A DNA stretch of 64,000 bases, from assembly GCA_930990975.1 (NCBI GenBank), contig CAKNRR010000003.1:77037-141036 (forward strand), in the 5' to 3' direction. Position 1 is the first letter of the stretch, and each line of letters starts with the position of its first letter. The stretch is from an uncultured Clostridia bacterium. Its GTDB lineage: Bacteria; Bacillota; Clostridia; Christensenellales; UBA1242. Shown one piece after another: positions 10,052 through 20,775 of the stretch. The position numbers were made by a program, and so were the translations under genes. Below the pieces are notes generated by a model. That model worked only from the letters and a program-made list of their open reading frames with translations. It did no database searches and had not been told where the DNA came from.

Positions 10052-10732
10052 TTATTCAAAGTCAGTATCTCTTAAAATATATTGTCTTAAATTTTGATAT
10101 TCATTATAACTTATCATTCCGTTTTCATACATGCGTTTTGCGTCTGCCAATCGCTTAAATTGGACTGATGAGCTGTCAATTCTATTATAATAAATTGCAC
10201 CATAATCAACACCAATGCCTAGGAAATATCCCACCAATGTGAGAACAACAAATATAAGTCCCCCAAAGAAAAATTGTAATATTGACATTCCCACAATAGA
10301 AGCCACATGGTCAATAAGTTCTTCTTTGGTGTAATATCCATAAGATTTTATTTTTAAACCAACAATGATGCTTATAATGCCCATAATAGGAAATATAATA
10401 CAACAAACTATAACTTTGTTGCGCATGCCATCATAATCAAATCCTTCATTCATTTGCATTTGTTTCAAGGATTCGCTTGAAGCAGCAAAAATTATGCCTA
10501 TGACTGCCATTGCAACTATACAAAGCACACCAAAAGCAACGGACAGATACCCTGACCATACAAACCAACTGTTTTTAGTTTTTCCGCTCTTATACTTTTC
10601 AAAGACAGAACTTGTATACTTATCATCAATGTGTTCATCAATTTCATAATCTAATGGATTAACTGAAGAAACACTTGCATCTCTAAGTTCATCCTTAAGT
10701 TCGTCTGTGAATTTTTCCTTTTCTTCTTCCAT
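10052..10732 (-). CDS. Membrane protein (about 3 TM), unknown function
   Basis: Hydrophobic segments SGYLSVAFGVLCIVAMAVIGIIF, IVCCIIFPIMGIISIIVGLKI, FFFGGLIFVVLTLVGYFLGI; SHOCT-like C-terminus (LADAKRMYENGMISYNEYQNLR). Confidence 0.7.
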   Translation of the reverse strand: MEEEKEKFTDELKDELRDASVSSVNPLDYEIDEHIDDKYTSSVFEKYKSGKTKNSWFVWSGYLSVAFGVLCIVAMAVIGIIFAASSESLKQMQMNEGFDYDGMRNKVIVCCIIFPIMGIISIIVGLKIKSYGYYTKEELIDHVASIVGMSILQFFFGGLIFVVLTLVGYFLGIGVDYGAIYYNRIDSSSVQFKRLADAKRMYENGMISYNEYQNLRQYILRDTDFE

Positions 10733-10823
10733 GCTTTATATTATAGCACATTTTATAAAATTTGTAAAGACTTATATATTTTTTCTACATTTTGTCTTCA
10801 CAAATTTGTTGGAATATTTCTTG

Positions 10824-11855
10824 TTATTTTATTATTCTCTCCCCTCTAAATTTTGATAGATTTGTCAACACCTCATATTCAGTGCTTTCAATAAGTGGAG
10901 CTAAAACGCTTGCATCATCCATTATCTCAACATCATCCCCAACCTTACAATTTATACTCGTCACATCAACCATAAAGGCATCCATACAAATATTGCCAAC
11001 ATTTTTTGCTTCTCTACCATTTATTTTGACAACCAATTTGTTTGAAAGCTTCCTTGGAAGTCCATCACCATACCCCAAAGGTATTGTCGCAATAGTCATA
11101 TTTTCTTTTGCAGTATATCCACAAAGGTAGCCAATATGTTCGCCTTTTTCTACATTTTGAATATCAACTATTTGGCTATGTATACTCAGCACTGGTTTTA
11201 CGAAGTCATTTCCATAGCCATACACTTCCAAGCCTATTCTAATCATGTCCACATCAACATCTTCAAATATACTGCGACCTCCGCCTACATGAGTTACTGT
11301 TCCCCAAGAATTTGGAAGTTTTGATAAATAATTTTTAAAAATTTCTTTTTGTCTTTTGGTGTAATCTCTATCAGTGGTCAATGAAGAAAAATGAGTATAA
11401 ATTCCAACCAATTCAATCTTGTTTTTTTGTAAATAAGATATAATTTTGTCAAACTCCTTTTCAGTTTTGACTCCATATCTATTCATCCCTGAATTAATAC
11501 ATAGGTGCATTTTTGGATTCAAATCATATTTCCTTGCAGTTTTTACTATATTTTTTGCATCATAAATAGAAAATAATGCAAAAGAAATATCATTTTCCAT
11601 GCAAGTTTTATAATCTTCGCAGGCGCCAAAAACGATGACATCTTTGTTTGTGCAAGCTCGCGCTTGCAATGCCTCATCCTGATTTGAAACCCCAAAATAA
11701 TCTATTCTGTCATTCAGAATAGAGATGATTTGACTATATCCATGACCATAAGCATTTGCTTTTATCATCACGCATGTTTTCTTTTTTGACACCTTTTCAA
11801 GTTGGTCTATATTATTTATTAAATTATCTTTATATAAAAAAATTTTTGAGAACAT
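10824..11855 (-). CDS. alr: Alanine racemase
   Basis: PLP motif MIKANAYGHGYSQ; MNRYGVKTEKEF; GYGDGLPRKLSNK; GNICMDAFMVDVT. Confidence 0.95.
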   Translation of the reverse strand: MFSKIFLYKDNLINNIDQLEKVSKKKTCVMIKANAYGHGYSQIISILNDRIDYFGVSNQDEALQARACTNKDVIVFGACEDYKTCMENDISFALFSIYDAKNIVKTARKYDLNPKMHLCINSGMNRYGVKTEKEFDKIISYLQKNKIELVGIYTHFSSLTTDRDYTKRQKEIFKNYLSKLPNSWGTVTHVGGGRSIFEDVDVDMIRIGLEVYGYGNDFVKPVLSIHSQIVDIQNVEKGEHIGYLCGYTAKENMTIATIPLGYGDGLPRKLSNKLVVKINGREAKNVGNICMDAFMVDVTSINCKVGDDVEIMDDASVLAPLIESTEYEVLTNLSKFRGERIIK

Positions 11856-11929
11856 AATAATTTATATTCTCAAAAACTTTAAATTGTTTATAAAATTGAT
11901 TTTTTAATACAAACTTTTCATACTTTTTA

Positions 11930-13930
11930 TTAAACATAATTAGCAGTCAAATCAATAGTTCCATTTATTCCATTTTCATATATTTTTTCTAAATATTCTT
12001 GTTTCTTGAAGAATTTTGTTGCATTATCTTTAAATTTTGCAATATCTTCCTCAGTCACATTATCATTCATAACAACAACATCTGAAATATTCAAACTATA
12101 AATATCATTCGTAAACATTCCGTTTAAATGAGAAGCAAAAAAAGAATTCTCAATATCTTCTGAAAATACAGAATATCCATAGAATAAATTGCTGTTTGAA
12201 GGCAAGCCATAAATATCACAAATTGTAGGCAAAATATCATAAGTATTGCAGAAGGTGTCATTGATATAACCCTCTCCATTTGTGAGCTTAGGACTGTAAA
12301 TCATAAATGGAATATTATAGGCAAATGTGTTTGAATAATCAACCTTTTCAATCCCTTTCAATTTTAAGCTTAAGTCATTGTAATAAACATTATGATCAGC
12401 AAACATAACTATTGATGTATCTTCAGCCCTGCCTCTTTTTTCAAGTTCTTCAATCAAATTTGCAATTGTTCTATCAAGGTCAATGGCTGCTGACTTATAG
12501 TGATAGAAAAGATCAAAATCGCCTTCATCTGTTGGAATTATAAATGGTGTGTTCTCTTCTGCCCATGCAGAATATTGTTCATAGTTACTTTCAAATATTT
12601 CATAATATTCTTGATAGTATGGGTTTGTATAGGTGTATGGTCCATGAGTTGCCATTGTAGCAATGAATGTCATAAATCTTTCAGTGTCTGGAATAATTTT
12701 ATCCATTAAATTTGCAGTAAAATCTACATCAGTTATCCACTCTCCCCATCCACCGCGTACTTGTTCGCCAGTGTAGTCTTCGAGTGTATACATATAGTCA
12801 AATCCTAAGCCATCAATATGTGTTATATCTCTGCTATAGTAATCTCTTGTATTACAATGTACATAAGTTGTCACTGTTTCTTCATCTGTTGTAGTTTCAA
12901 ACAATTTTGGCAAAGCATAATCAAAATTGTATCCATTCTTTAAAGCATCTTTTAATGCAATATTTCTTGGCGTTCCACCATTTAAGACAATTCCTTCACT
13001 GTTGTTTGTTCTGTTTCTTGCATAAAATTCAGTAAAAGATATTGTATTGTCGCCATTTGCCAATCTCCAAAGGGTTGGTGTATTGAAAGGGTCTATTGCA
13101 TACCAATCAGTGCTCTCGCACAAAATCACAATCAAATTATCGCCATAAAGTGGTGCATTTGGGTTTCCTGATTTGTATCCCTCATCAATATAATTTTGCA
13201 AAAACTCTACATCTTCTTCATCAATTTCATCCTTAAAAATTAAATCAAGCACACTTTTTGTATAAAATCCATACGAACCAAATTTTTTGTATGAATCAAG
13301 TTTAAATTGAAAATTATCCCATAAATATTTGTCACTTGTCTCTATCTCACTACCTTGGTCTATCGCCATAGATAAACTCATCTTTTGCGCCTCAAACAAT
13401 CCAAAACCTAATGATTGTATTACTATAAAGACAGCTAATACAAATATTGGCATAGAAAAATTTTTGATTATCACAGTTTTCTTATTGTATTTCACTAAAA
13501 CTATTGAAGAAGCGATTGCCAAACCAAAAATTACAATATTAAGCACACCGCCCCACCAATCAATAATATCTGGAGTCAAAGCTGTTGTAGCTTCAGTTCC
13601 CAAAACAAGAAGGTCAAATGAAAGTATATCTCCAAAAATGTTATACATTGTTGTGTTTGTTATATTTATTAAGCATGCAAGAAGTAAAAATATGTAAAAT
13701 AAAGCAAGCATAACCTTTTGATTTTGAACAACATAGATTACCCCCGCCATCATCAAAATGATGCCTAAATCAAATAAAAAATATGAAGGCAAAACCATCA
13801 AGTCGCCAGACGCATTTGTAAATCCCATATACATAAAATTCGCCATTTCAAAAATTATTGCAAAACCAATAAACAATAATGGCAGATAAAATCTGTTTGT
13901 TGAAATTTCTTTTTGTTTTACTTTAACCAT
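11930..13930 (-). CDS. LTA synthase-like sulfatase-family membrane enzyme
   Basis: N-terminal multi-TM; extracellular sulfatase domain (DNLIVILCESTDWYAIDPFNTPTL, NRTNNSEG nucleophile region, ATMATHGPYT, MFADHNVYYND). Confidence 0.88.
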   Translation of the reverse strand: MVKVKQKEISTNRFYLPLLFIGFAIIFEMANFMYMGFTNASGDLMVLPSYFLFDLGIILMMAGVIYVVQNQKVMLALFYIFLLLACLINITNTTMYNIFGDILSFDLLVLGTEATTALTPDIIDWWGGVLNIVIFGLAIASSIVLVKYNKKTVIIKNFSMPIFVLAVFIVIQSLGFGLFEAQKMSLSMAIDQGSEIETSDKYLWDNFQFKLDSYKKFGSYGFYTKSVLDLIFKDEIDEEDVEFLQNYIDEGYKSGNPNAPLYGDNLIVILCESTDWYAIDPFNTPTLWRLANGDNTISFTEFYARNRTNNSEGIVLNGGTPRNIALKDALKNGYNFDYALPKLFETTTDEETVTTYVHCNTRDYYSRDITHIDGLGFDYMYTLEDYTGEQVRGGWGEWITDVDFTANLMDKIIPDTERFMTFIATMATHGPYTYTNPYYQEYYEIFESNYEQYSAWAEENTPFIIPTDEGDFDLFYHYKSAAIDLDRTIANLIEELEKRGRAEDTSIVMFADHNVYYNDLSLKLKGIEKVDYSNTFAYNIPFMIYSPKLTNGEGYINDTFCNTYDILPTICDIYGLPSNSNLFYGYSVFSEDIENSFFASHLNGMFTNDIYSLNISDVVVMNDNVTEEDIAKFKDNATKFFKKQEYLEKIYENGINGTIDLTANYV

Positions 13931-14165
13931 ACTTTCACCTTCCCCTAAATATTATATATCATATCAATAAATTATAATATATTTTTATTATAGTATTAAT
14001 AAGTTTAAATTGCAAGTATTATTTTAAAAAATACTGCTTTTTACATACTTTTTGGCACTTTAAGCCTCATTTTTATTATAGTATATATATAATTTATTTC
14101 TTTATAACTTCTATACGAACAATAAAAAAAGAGCCTTAAGCTCTCTTTTTATGTCATTACTTTAA

Positions 14166-14498
14166 TCACATAACCAATGGAACAATGATACCAGCAATTA
14201 CTATCAACAAGCAGATAATGTAAAGAACTTTCCAAACCATTTGTTTAGGTCTTACATATCTCCATGCAAGAATAGCAACAATAATGATCATGATTGCAGT
14301 AGCAACGCCTTGAAGTGCGCTTACAACTTTGAAATTAATACCACAAGCAGATAAAATAAGTGATACAGCATACAAAATTGTAACTGCAACTATTGTCCAA
14401 AATGAAATTTTATTCAATCCCCATACAGTTTTCTTCTTTGAAGAACTTGAAGAAGATGATGAACTAGAACTTTTTGTTGTTGTTTTTTTAGTTGCCAT
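14166..14498 (-). CDS. Small 3-TM membrane protein with Ser/Lys-rich N-terminus
   Basis: ATKKTTTKSSSSSSSSSSSKKK then three hydrophobic helices. Confidence 0.6.
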   Translation of the reverse strand: MATKKTTTKSSSSSSSSSSSKKKTVWGLNKISFWTIVAVTILYAVSLILSACGINFKVVSALQGVATAIMIIIVAILAWRYVRPKQMVWKVLYIICLLIVIAGIIVPLVM

Positions 14499-14565
14499 TT
14501 TATCTATCCTCCTACTTTATAATTATACTCTTAAATTTTTATTATGTCAACGGAAAAAACATTGA

Positions 14566-14817
14566 TTATTTGTTATTTTTATAATTTTTAAATTCACAGC
14601 AATTATCCTCATCGGCCTCTATTTTATCATTCAAATTCATTAAAAACGGCAAATATTCTTCCCAGCGATAACTTCGAAGGGGCATTGGTCTATGGTCTTT
14701 AAAATATAAAACTAAGGCAGGCTTGATTCCATTATAATCATCAACAAACTTATAACCTATCAATTTGCCTGACAATATCAATTTCTTTATTTGTGCATGA
14801 TAGTTGTAATATCTCAT
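14566..14817 (-). CDS. Hypothetical protein
   Basis: 83-aa ORF, plausible composition, no family recognised. Confidence 0.5.
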   Translation of the reverse strand: MRYYNYHAQIKKLILSGKLIGYKFVDDYNGIKPALVLYFKDHRPMPLRSYRWEEYLPFLMNLNDKIEADEDNCCEFKNYKNNK

Positions 14818-14995
14818 AGTTTCCCCATTTTAATTTTATGTAGAAAGTTGTAGCATTTGTTTATAGTATTTGCACTTATTTTATAAAAATTCTCTACTTC
14901 TTATTTAGAAAGTCATTATCCAACGCAAAAAGCATTAATTTAACACAAAAAGCCATTTAATAAAAATGACTAGGTTTAAAGCTAGTCAATTTACA

Positions 14996-15802
14996 TCACC
15001 CTAAAGCTACATCCAAAATCATCATCAAAACAAATCCTATTATAAAGCCGCAAGGGCCTATATGACTGCTTGGATGACCATTTTTTGCATCTGGCAACAA
15101 TTCTTCTGCAACTACAAAAAGCATTGCTCCAGCAGAAAATGCCAAGAACCATGGCATCAAATGCGACAAACTTGTCGAAAGCCATATCCCAATAAGAGCC
15201 ATTATTGGTTCAACTATTCCGCTAAGCGTGCCAAATAAAAATGCTTTTTTCTTCGAGCCAAGTTGTTCCTTCATCGGCAAGCTTACAGCCGTCCCTTCTG
15301 GCAAATTTTGAATTCCAATGCCTATTGCAAGCCACAACGCAGAATAAAACTCCGAAATTTCTCCAGCCATAAAAGCATTCCCAAATGCTAGCCCCACTGC
15401 AAGTCCTTCAGGAATATTATGCAAAGTGACTGCAATAAACAATTTTATAGACCTATTAAGTTGACATTTCTTTGGTTTGTCATCTTTTGAATATTTTTTA
15501 TCTTTCTTTGACAAATAATAAGGTATAATCTTATCCATTAATATTAAAAACAAACAGCCAAGCACAATACCACAAGAAGCAGGCAAAAAGCTCAAAGAAC
15601 CAAGCTCGCTTGATTGCTCAATTGCTGGCAAAATCAATGACCATACAGAAGCCGCAATCATCAAACCTGATGCAAACCCTAAAAACAGACTATTTACTTT
15701 TTCGCTTATGTTTTTCTTAAAGAGAAATACCACTGAAGAACCAAGCGTTGTCATTAAAAAAATGAATGTAATACCAATAGCGGTTATAGCTATTTCACTC
15801 AC
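14996..15802 (-). CDS. ZIP family metal transporter
   Basis: HNIPEGLAVGLAFG and IGIQNLPEGTAVSLPM, ZIP metal-site motifs. Confidence 0.95.
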   Translation of the reverse strand: MSEIAITAIGITFIFLMTTLGSSVVFLFKKNISEKVNSLFLGFASGLMIAASVWSLILPAIEQSSELGSLSFLPASCGIVLGCLFLILMDKIIPYYLSKKDKKYSKDDKPKKCQLNRSIKLFIAVTLHNIPEGLAVGLAFGNAFMAGEISEFYSALWLAIGIGIQNLPEGTAVSLPMKEQLGSKKKAFLFGTLSGIVEPIMALIGIWLSTSLSHLMPWFLAFSAGAMLFVVAEELLPDAKNGHPSSHIGPCGFIIGFVLMMILDVALG

Positions 15803-15930
15803 AATCTCCCCCTATTATTCATTAAACGCACTTCCCCTATTATCAATATAAAATAATTTTATTAAAATGTGACAATAAAATAAAAAACGCATTAAAAAAT
15901 GCGTTTTTATAATAAATTTATTAAAATTTC

Positions 15931-16063
15931 AATTAATTTTTATTAAATTAATTATTTTTTATATTTATTTAATTATTTAATTTATTTTTTTAATAAATAT
16001 TTATTATTTAATTTTATTTTAAATATTTATTATTTTTTAAATTTTTTATTATTATTTTTTTAT
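15931..16063. repeat. Low-complexity pure A/T tract
   Basis: About 133 consecutive A/T bases, running into the 3' end of the helicase CDS. Confidence 0.8.
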
Positions 16064-19000
16064 CTGAGCATTAGCTTCAAGTTCCTTCTTTGAAGCATTG
16101 ATTGCTTTGACGATGTTTGAGATGACTTTATTTTTGTTTAGCCACCAATCTCTTGACCAAACTCTCATAATCTTCCAACCACGAGATTCAAGGAACTTGT
16201 TTCTATAAACATCTCTTTCAAGTATTGAATCGCTGCTTTTAAACGCTGAATAATCGCACTCTATTCCTAAAAGATACCTATCCAATTTAGCGTCATAAAC
16301 AGCAAGAGAAAGTTTATAATTCGTGTTGCCAAGATTTGTTTCAACATCATAACCAAGTTTTATCAAATCATCTTTTATGTATTTTTCGAGATTGTTTTCA
16401 ACCACAACCTCTTGTGATTCAGGCAATGTAGGCTTAAAGCTATCAAGTATAAATTCTGCTTCTTTTTTCTTTTTGCTTGAAACAGCCCTTACATATTTAA
16501 GATAGCTTTTAAATATCTTAGGTCCTGCATTTTTTGTGCCTTCAACAGCAAGCTCCTCAGGCTCAATACTTGTGACAACATAAATCTTTTCTTTTGCACG
16601 AGTTATTGCAACATTCAATCTATTTTCGCCACCTTCTGCAGATAGTGGACCAAAGTGAGCAACAACTTTTCCATATTCATTTCTTGCATAGCCAATACTA
16701 AAGATGATTATATCTCGCTCATCACCTTGTACATTTTCAAGATTTTTTATGAAAATTGAAATATCTTCGCCATTTTCTTTTCTGTTCTGCTCTCTTATAT
16801 AAGCATCTCTAAATGCGCTATCCTTTTGACATTCTTTATCAATCGCATCTTCAATTGCGTACTCTTGTTCGGTATTGAAAGTTATAATACCAATTGAACT
16901 TTTATTTCTCTTATTTTTTATAAGTTTCTTCAATAATGCCACAATAGCATTTGCTTCTTCTTGATTGCGTCTTCCAACCCATTTACCATTGACTTTTATG
17001 CGTTCTATTGGTTTATTGCCAACATTTTTTGATATATTTGGTGCAATTTGCAATTTCCCATCATAGAAAGCATGGTTTGAAAAGTTTATGAGCTCTTCAT
17101 TTTTACTTCTATAGTGATAAGTCAAATTTGTGCTTGTATATCTTGAAGTTGCAAGGTCAAGCAAACTTTCCACCTCAAGTGCAGCCTGTGTTGCAAGGTC
17201 AAGTTCATCCTCACTGTCATTTCCGAGATATCTCTTCATAAATGTCGCAGTAGGTCTTAATTGTTTTGAGTCACCTGCTACAACAATATATTTTCCTCTA
17301 TAGATTGTTGGAAGAGTGTTTTCTATAAACACTTGGCTGGCTTCGTCAAACAAGATTATATCAAACATATTCTTTTCAAGTGGGAATATTGTGGATACAC
17401 TTTCTGGAGATAAAAGCCAACATGGGAAAAGTTTTAAAAGATAGCTTCCATACAAATCCATCATCTTTCTTATTGGCATAAGTCCCTGTTGTTTTGTGAT
17501 TTGATATAGATAATTTTTGTTATCTTCATCATTATTGAAATGTTCTATATATTCATCTTTGAATTTATCCAAACATATTTCATTTGAAATTTTCTTTTCA
17601 TCCTCTTTCAATGACAAAATTCTGTTTCTTGTGTTTTCAAAATCTATTATCTTTGAAAGCTTGTCTTTATACATCTCCTCATAAGTGATTGTTTCATGAT
17701 ATACCCTTATTTCAAGCAGTTTGTCTATAACTTCTTTGAATTGTTTTAAATTCTTAGAGTTGCTGTAAGCAAAATTCAAAATGGTTTTTTCGTCATCTGT
17801 AAGACCTTTTAAAGACACATTTACATCACGAATTTCTACATAATCTTCAAGTGCATTTAGTAAAAGTTTCAAAAATATTGTGTTTCCATTGACTATATTA
17901 TCTACAGTCATCAAATATCCTTTTCTGTCAAGTACTTTTTCAAGCAATGAATAGTTGCTTATATATGATTGAATATCATTTAAAGTCCCTTCAAATTGTT
18001 CTTTGATTGCTTGTTCTTTCTTGTTAAGTTTATGCTTTACAAAAGGATATGCTGGGAAGATGACTTTTGACCAATTTAATGCTGTATGGAGTTTTGGATA
18101 ATCTATCTTTGATATCATCTTAACAAGAGGTTTAAGTTTTTCATTATCTTCTATGTCGTTTTCAAGCATATAAACCATAAGTTGTCTTGCATGAGCATGT
18201 TTTGCTGTGTCAAAAGGAATTATTGTCTTTTGAATAAGTCCATTCAAATAAGTTTTCATTTGATTTATGACATGAATTTCAACATCAGGTTTGATATGGT
18301 CAATAAGTGGATTGGTTTTCTTGAGCTCTATATATCTGTAATAAAGAGTGCTTTTATTCTTTTCTCTTATTACTCTAAGTGTTTGATAGATTCTGTTGTA
18401 ATCCATCTTCATGATTTCATGATTTTTAAGCATCAACTTATAAAGCACATAGTCGTTGCTTGTCTTTCCAATTCTTGCCGAGTTTGCATACATCTCTTGC
18501 AAAGTCAAGCCAAAAGGCGTCTTTGTAAAAAGTACATCAGAAATAGTTTTAAGCTCTTCAACTTCATTATCAATTTCTTTCTCAACTCTTTCAAATTCTT
18601 CTTGTTTATCCTCTCTTGGTTTATAACTCTCCATAACAGCTTGGTGCATTTTGTTGCATCTTTCATAAAATTCAACTTTATTTTTTTCTGCATCGGTTAT
18701 AAACATACATTTTGAATTGAGGTTTTTAAGTCTGTTGAATACAACATCAAGAGCAGCTTTTTTTTGCGATACAACAAGAACCTTTTTATTCTTGCATAAT
18801 GCGTCAGAAATTATATTGACAATGGTCTGTGATTTACCTGTTCCTGGAGGTCCATAAATTACTAAGTTGCCTGACTGATTAAGTTTTTCAATCGCATTTT
18901 CTTGTGCATAGTCAAGGTCATTTATTGTATAGACTTTGTCATCTACTTTCTTTATTTTTTTTGCCTGTTTCCCTGCCAACAATTGGTCAATAGCGTCGCT

Positions 19001-19879
19001 TGTAAGATGCTTCTTCTCAAGCAATGAATAATCATTGTATATCGCATTAGCAAGAGGAAACCTTCCTATAACGCAGGCATTTATAATCTTTAGCCCATCA
19101 TCTTTGTAAGATGGTTCAGCAATTTGTTCAAACCTTACCAATTCTTTATTATTTGCATCATAATCGAATTTGAAGCCGTAAGCTGACAAATAGTCAACTA
19201 CATCTTTCACACTTTTGAGCTTATAGTCTATCAAATTATCAAATTCCATTATAAGCCCTTCATTATTTAGTCGGTGTTCTTTTGCGTATGCAAGCATCAA
19301 AACCTTGTTGAATTGAATAAACTCATCATGCTTCGCCTCAATTGAAACAGTTGAATCATCTTCAATATTGACAACAACTGGGAATAAAATCAAAGGAGCT
19401 TTTATTTGCATATCTTTATTGATATAGCCTGTGACAAAAGGATAGCCTATAAACATCTCGTAACGCCCCGTTTCTTTCGCAAACTCCTCTATCTCTCTTT
19501 TCAAAGACTTAAGTTGAGAAACTTGTGAAAGAAGAAGTTTCTTTGTTTCTTCTTTTTTAACTCTTTCTCTTCTCAAATTTTCATTGCGTTTTTCCTCAGT
19601 GCTCATGTTTTTTGTATCAATAAAAGAAGCCTTAATCTTGTTTTCAAGATTAAAGTTTTTGCTCAATCTTTCTTTCGCCTCTTTCTTTATAAGAACATAG
19701 CTTGTACGCTTTCCCTTCCATAAAAAATTGAAAAACTCTTCAAATTCTTTTCCGTCATCACCTATAACTGCCCCAATATCATAAGCATATTTTTTGCTTA
19801 AATTTTTAGAATAAAGGCTTCTATTTTTACCACTTATCTCTATTAATCTTTCTTTATAATACTTATAAACTGCTCTCAT
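16052..19879 (-). CDS. SF1 (UPF1/DNA2-like) helicase with C-terminal Vsr/DUF559-like nuclease domain
   Basis: Walker A VIYGPPGTGKSQTIVNII; Walker B/DExx IILFDEASQVFIENTLPTI; VAGDSKQLRPT; NVQGDERDIIIFSIGY; NRLNVAITRAKEKIYVV; C-terminus LGIECDYSAFKSSDSILERDVYRNKFLESRGWKIMRVWSRDWW. Confidence 0.9.
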   Translation of the reverse strand: MRAVYKYYKERLIEISGKNRSLYSKNLSKKYAYDIGAVIGDDGKEFEEFFNFLWKGKRTSYVLIKKEAKERLSKNFNLENKIKASFIDTKNMSTEEKRNENLRRERVKKEETKKLLLSQVSQLKSLKREIEEFAKETGRYEMFIGYPFVTGYINKDMQIKAPLILFPVVVNIEDDSTVSIEAKHDEFIQFNKVLMLAYAKEHRLNNEGLIMEFDNLIDYKLKSVKDVVDYLSAYGFKFDYDANNKELVRFEQIAEPSYKDDGLKIINACVIGRFPLANAIYNDYSLLEKKHLTSDAIDQLLAGKQAKKIKKVDDKVYTINDLDYAQENAIEKLNQSGNLVIYGPPGTGKSQTIVNIISDALCKNKKVLVVSQKKAALDVVFNRLKNLNSKCMFITDAEKNKVEFYERCNKMHQAVMESYKPREDKQEEFERVEKEIDNEVEELKTISDVLFTKTPFGLTLQEMYANSARIGKTSNDYVLYKLMLKNHEIMKMDYNRIYQTLRVIREKNKSTLYYRYIELKKTNPLIDHIKPDVEIHVINQMKTYLNGLIQKTIIPFDTAKHAHARQLMVYMLENDIEDNEKLKPLVKMISKIDYPKLHTALNWSKVIFPAYPFVKHKLNKKEQAIKEQFEGTLNDIQSYISNYSLLEKVLDRKGYLMTVDNIVNGNTIFLKLLLNALEDYVEIRDVNVSLKGLTDDEKTILNFAYSNSKNLKQFKEVIDKLLEIRVYHETITYEEMYKDKLSKIIDFENTRNRILSLKEDEKKISNEICLDKFKDEYIEHFNNDEDNKNYLYQITKQQGLMPIRKMMDLYGSYLLKLFPCWLLSPESVSTIFPLEKNMFDIILFDEASQVFIENTLPTIYRGKYIVVAGDSKQLRPTATFMKRYLGNDSEDELDLATQAALEVESLLDLATSRYTSTNLTYHYRSKNEELINFSNHAFYDGKLQIAPNISKNVGNKPIERIKVNGKWVGRRNQEEANAIVALLKKLIKNKRNKSSIGIITFNTEQEYAIEDAIDKECQKDSAFRDAYIREQNRKENGEDISIFIKNLENVQGDERDIIIFSIGYARNEYGKVVAHFGPLSAEGGENRLNVAITRAKEKIYVVTSIEPEELAVEGTKNAGPKIFKSYLKYVRAVSSKKKKEAEFILDSFKPTLPESQEVVVENNLEKYIKDDLIKLGYDVETNLGNTNYKLSLAVYDAKLDRYLLGIECDYSAFKSSDSILERDVYRNKFLESRGWKIMRVWSRDWWLNKNKVISNIVKAINASKKELEANAQIKK

Positions 19880-20010
19880 AATTTCCTCAACTTCTTATCT
19901 TTATGCCACTTTTTTATTAAATTTGTGATACATTATATTGTAACAAATAATGCTTAAGATTTCAATAAAAAAATCGCATTATTATTGAATTATTTGCTTC
20001 ATAAAAAAAA

Positions 20011-20598
20011 TTAATTTATAAACTTTTTTATAAAACTTTCTCTGTGAATTTTGCTCTTCCCATATTGTCTTAACAAGGCTATATGTTCTTTTGTGCCATA
20101 TCCTTTATGTTTTGCAAAGTTATACTGCGGATAGTCAAGTGACAACTTTTTCATCAATCTATCTCTATAAACCTTTGCCAGTATTGACGCAGAGGCTATA
20201 TTGTAGCTTAAACTGTCGCCCTTGATTATATTTTCTTGCGGAATTTGCGTGTCAATATGTACAGCATCAATTAAAACAATATCTGGCTTTATCTTAAGAT
20301 TTTCAAGTGCTTTTTTCATTCCAAGTTTTGTAGCATTCAGAATATTGATTTCGTCAATCGTCCTTTCATCTATTTCAACTATTGAAAAGTCTATCGCTGT
20401 AGAAATGATTTTATCAAATAGCTCTTCCCTTTTCTTCTCTGTAAGTTTTTTGCTGTCATTGATTCCATCAATCAGTTTATCCTCATCAAGTGGCATTATT
20501 ACGCACGCACAAACAACAGGTCCAGCCAGTGGACCTCTTCCCGCCTCGTCAATTCCCGCAATCAACTTCATGTCATATTTCTTTTCATAATCTAACAT
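20011..20598 (-). CDS. rnhB: Ribonuclease HII
   Basis: IAGIDEAGRGPLAGPVVCACVI; DSKKLTEKKRE; SASILAKVYRDR. Confidence 0.97.
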   Translation of the reverse strand: MLDYEKKYDMKLIAGIDEAGRGPLAGPVVCACVIMPLDEDKLIDGINDSKKLTEKKREELFDKIISTAIDFSIVEIDERTIDEINILNATKLGMKKALENLKIKPDIVLIDAVHIDTQIPQENIIKGDSLSYNIASASILAKVYRDRLMKKLSLDYPQYNFAKHKGYGTKEHIALLRQYGKSKIHRESFIKKFIN

Positions 20599-20775
20599 TA
20601 TTTTCTCTTTTCTTATAATATTTTAACACCTATTTTAAATATTTCAAACTGATTAAGGCGGCAATTCTAAGAAATTTGCGTTGTCAAAATAATTCTTATT
20701 ATTTATTGAAAAATTTAATTTTATATGCTAAAATATTTTTTAATAAATAAGATAAATTTAAAAGAGGGAAGATTT

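Noticed and set aside
14128-14152. AAGAGCC-TTAA-GCTCTC hairpin
   Set aside because: Stem too short to call a terminator with confidence.
18182-18715. 177-aa plus-strand ORF inside the helicase
   Set aside because: Antisense to a clear helicase CDS with full motifs.
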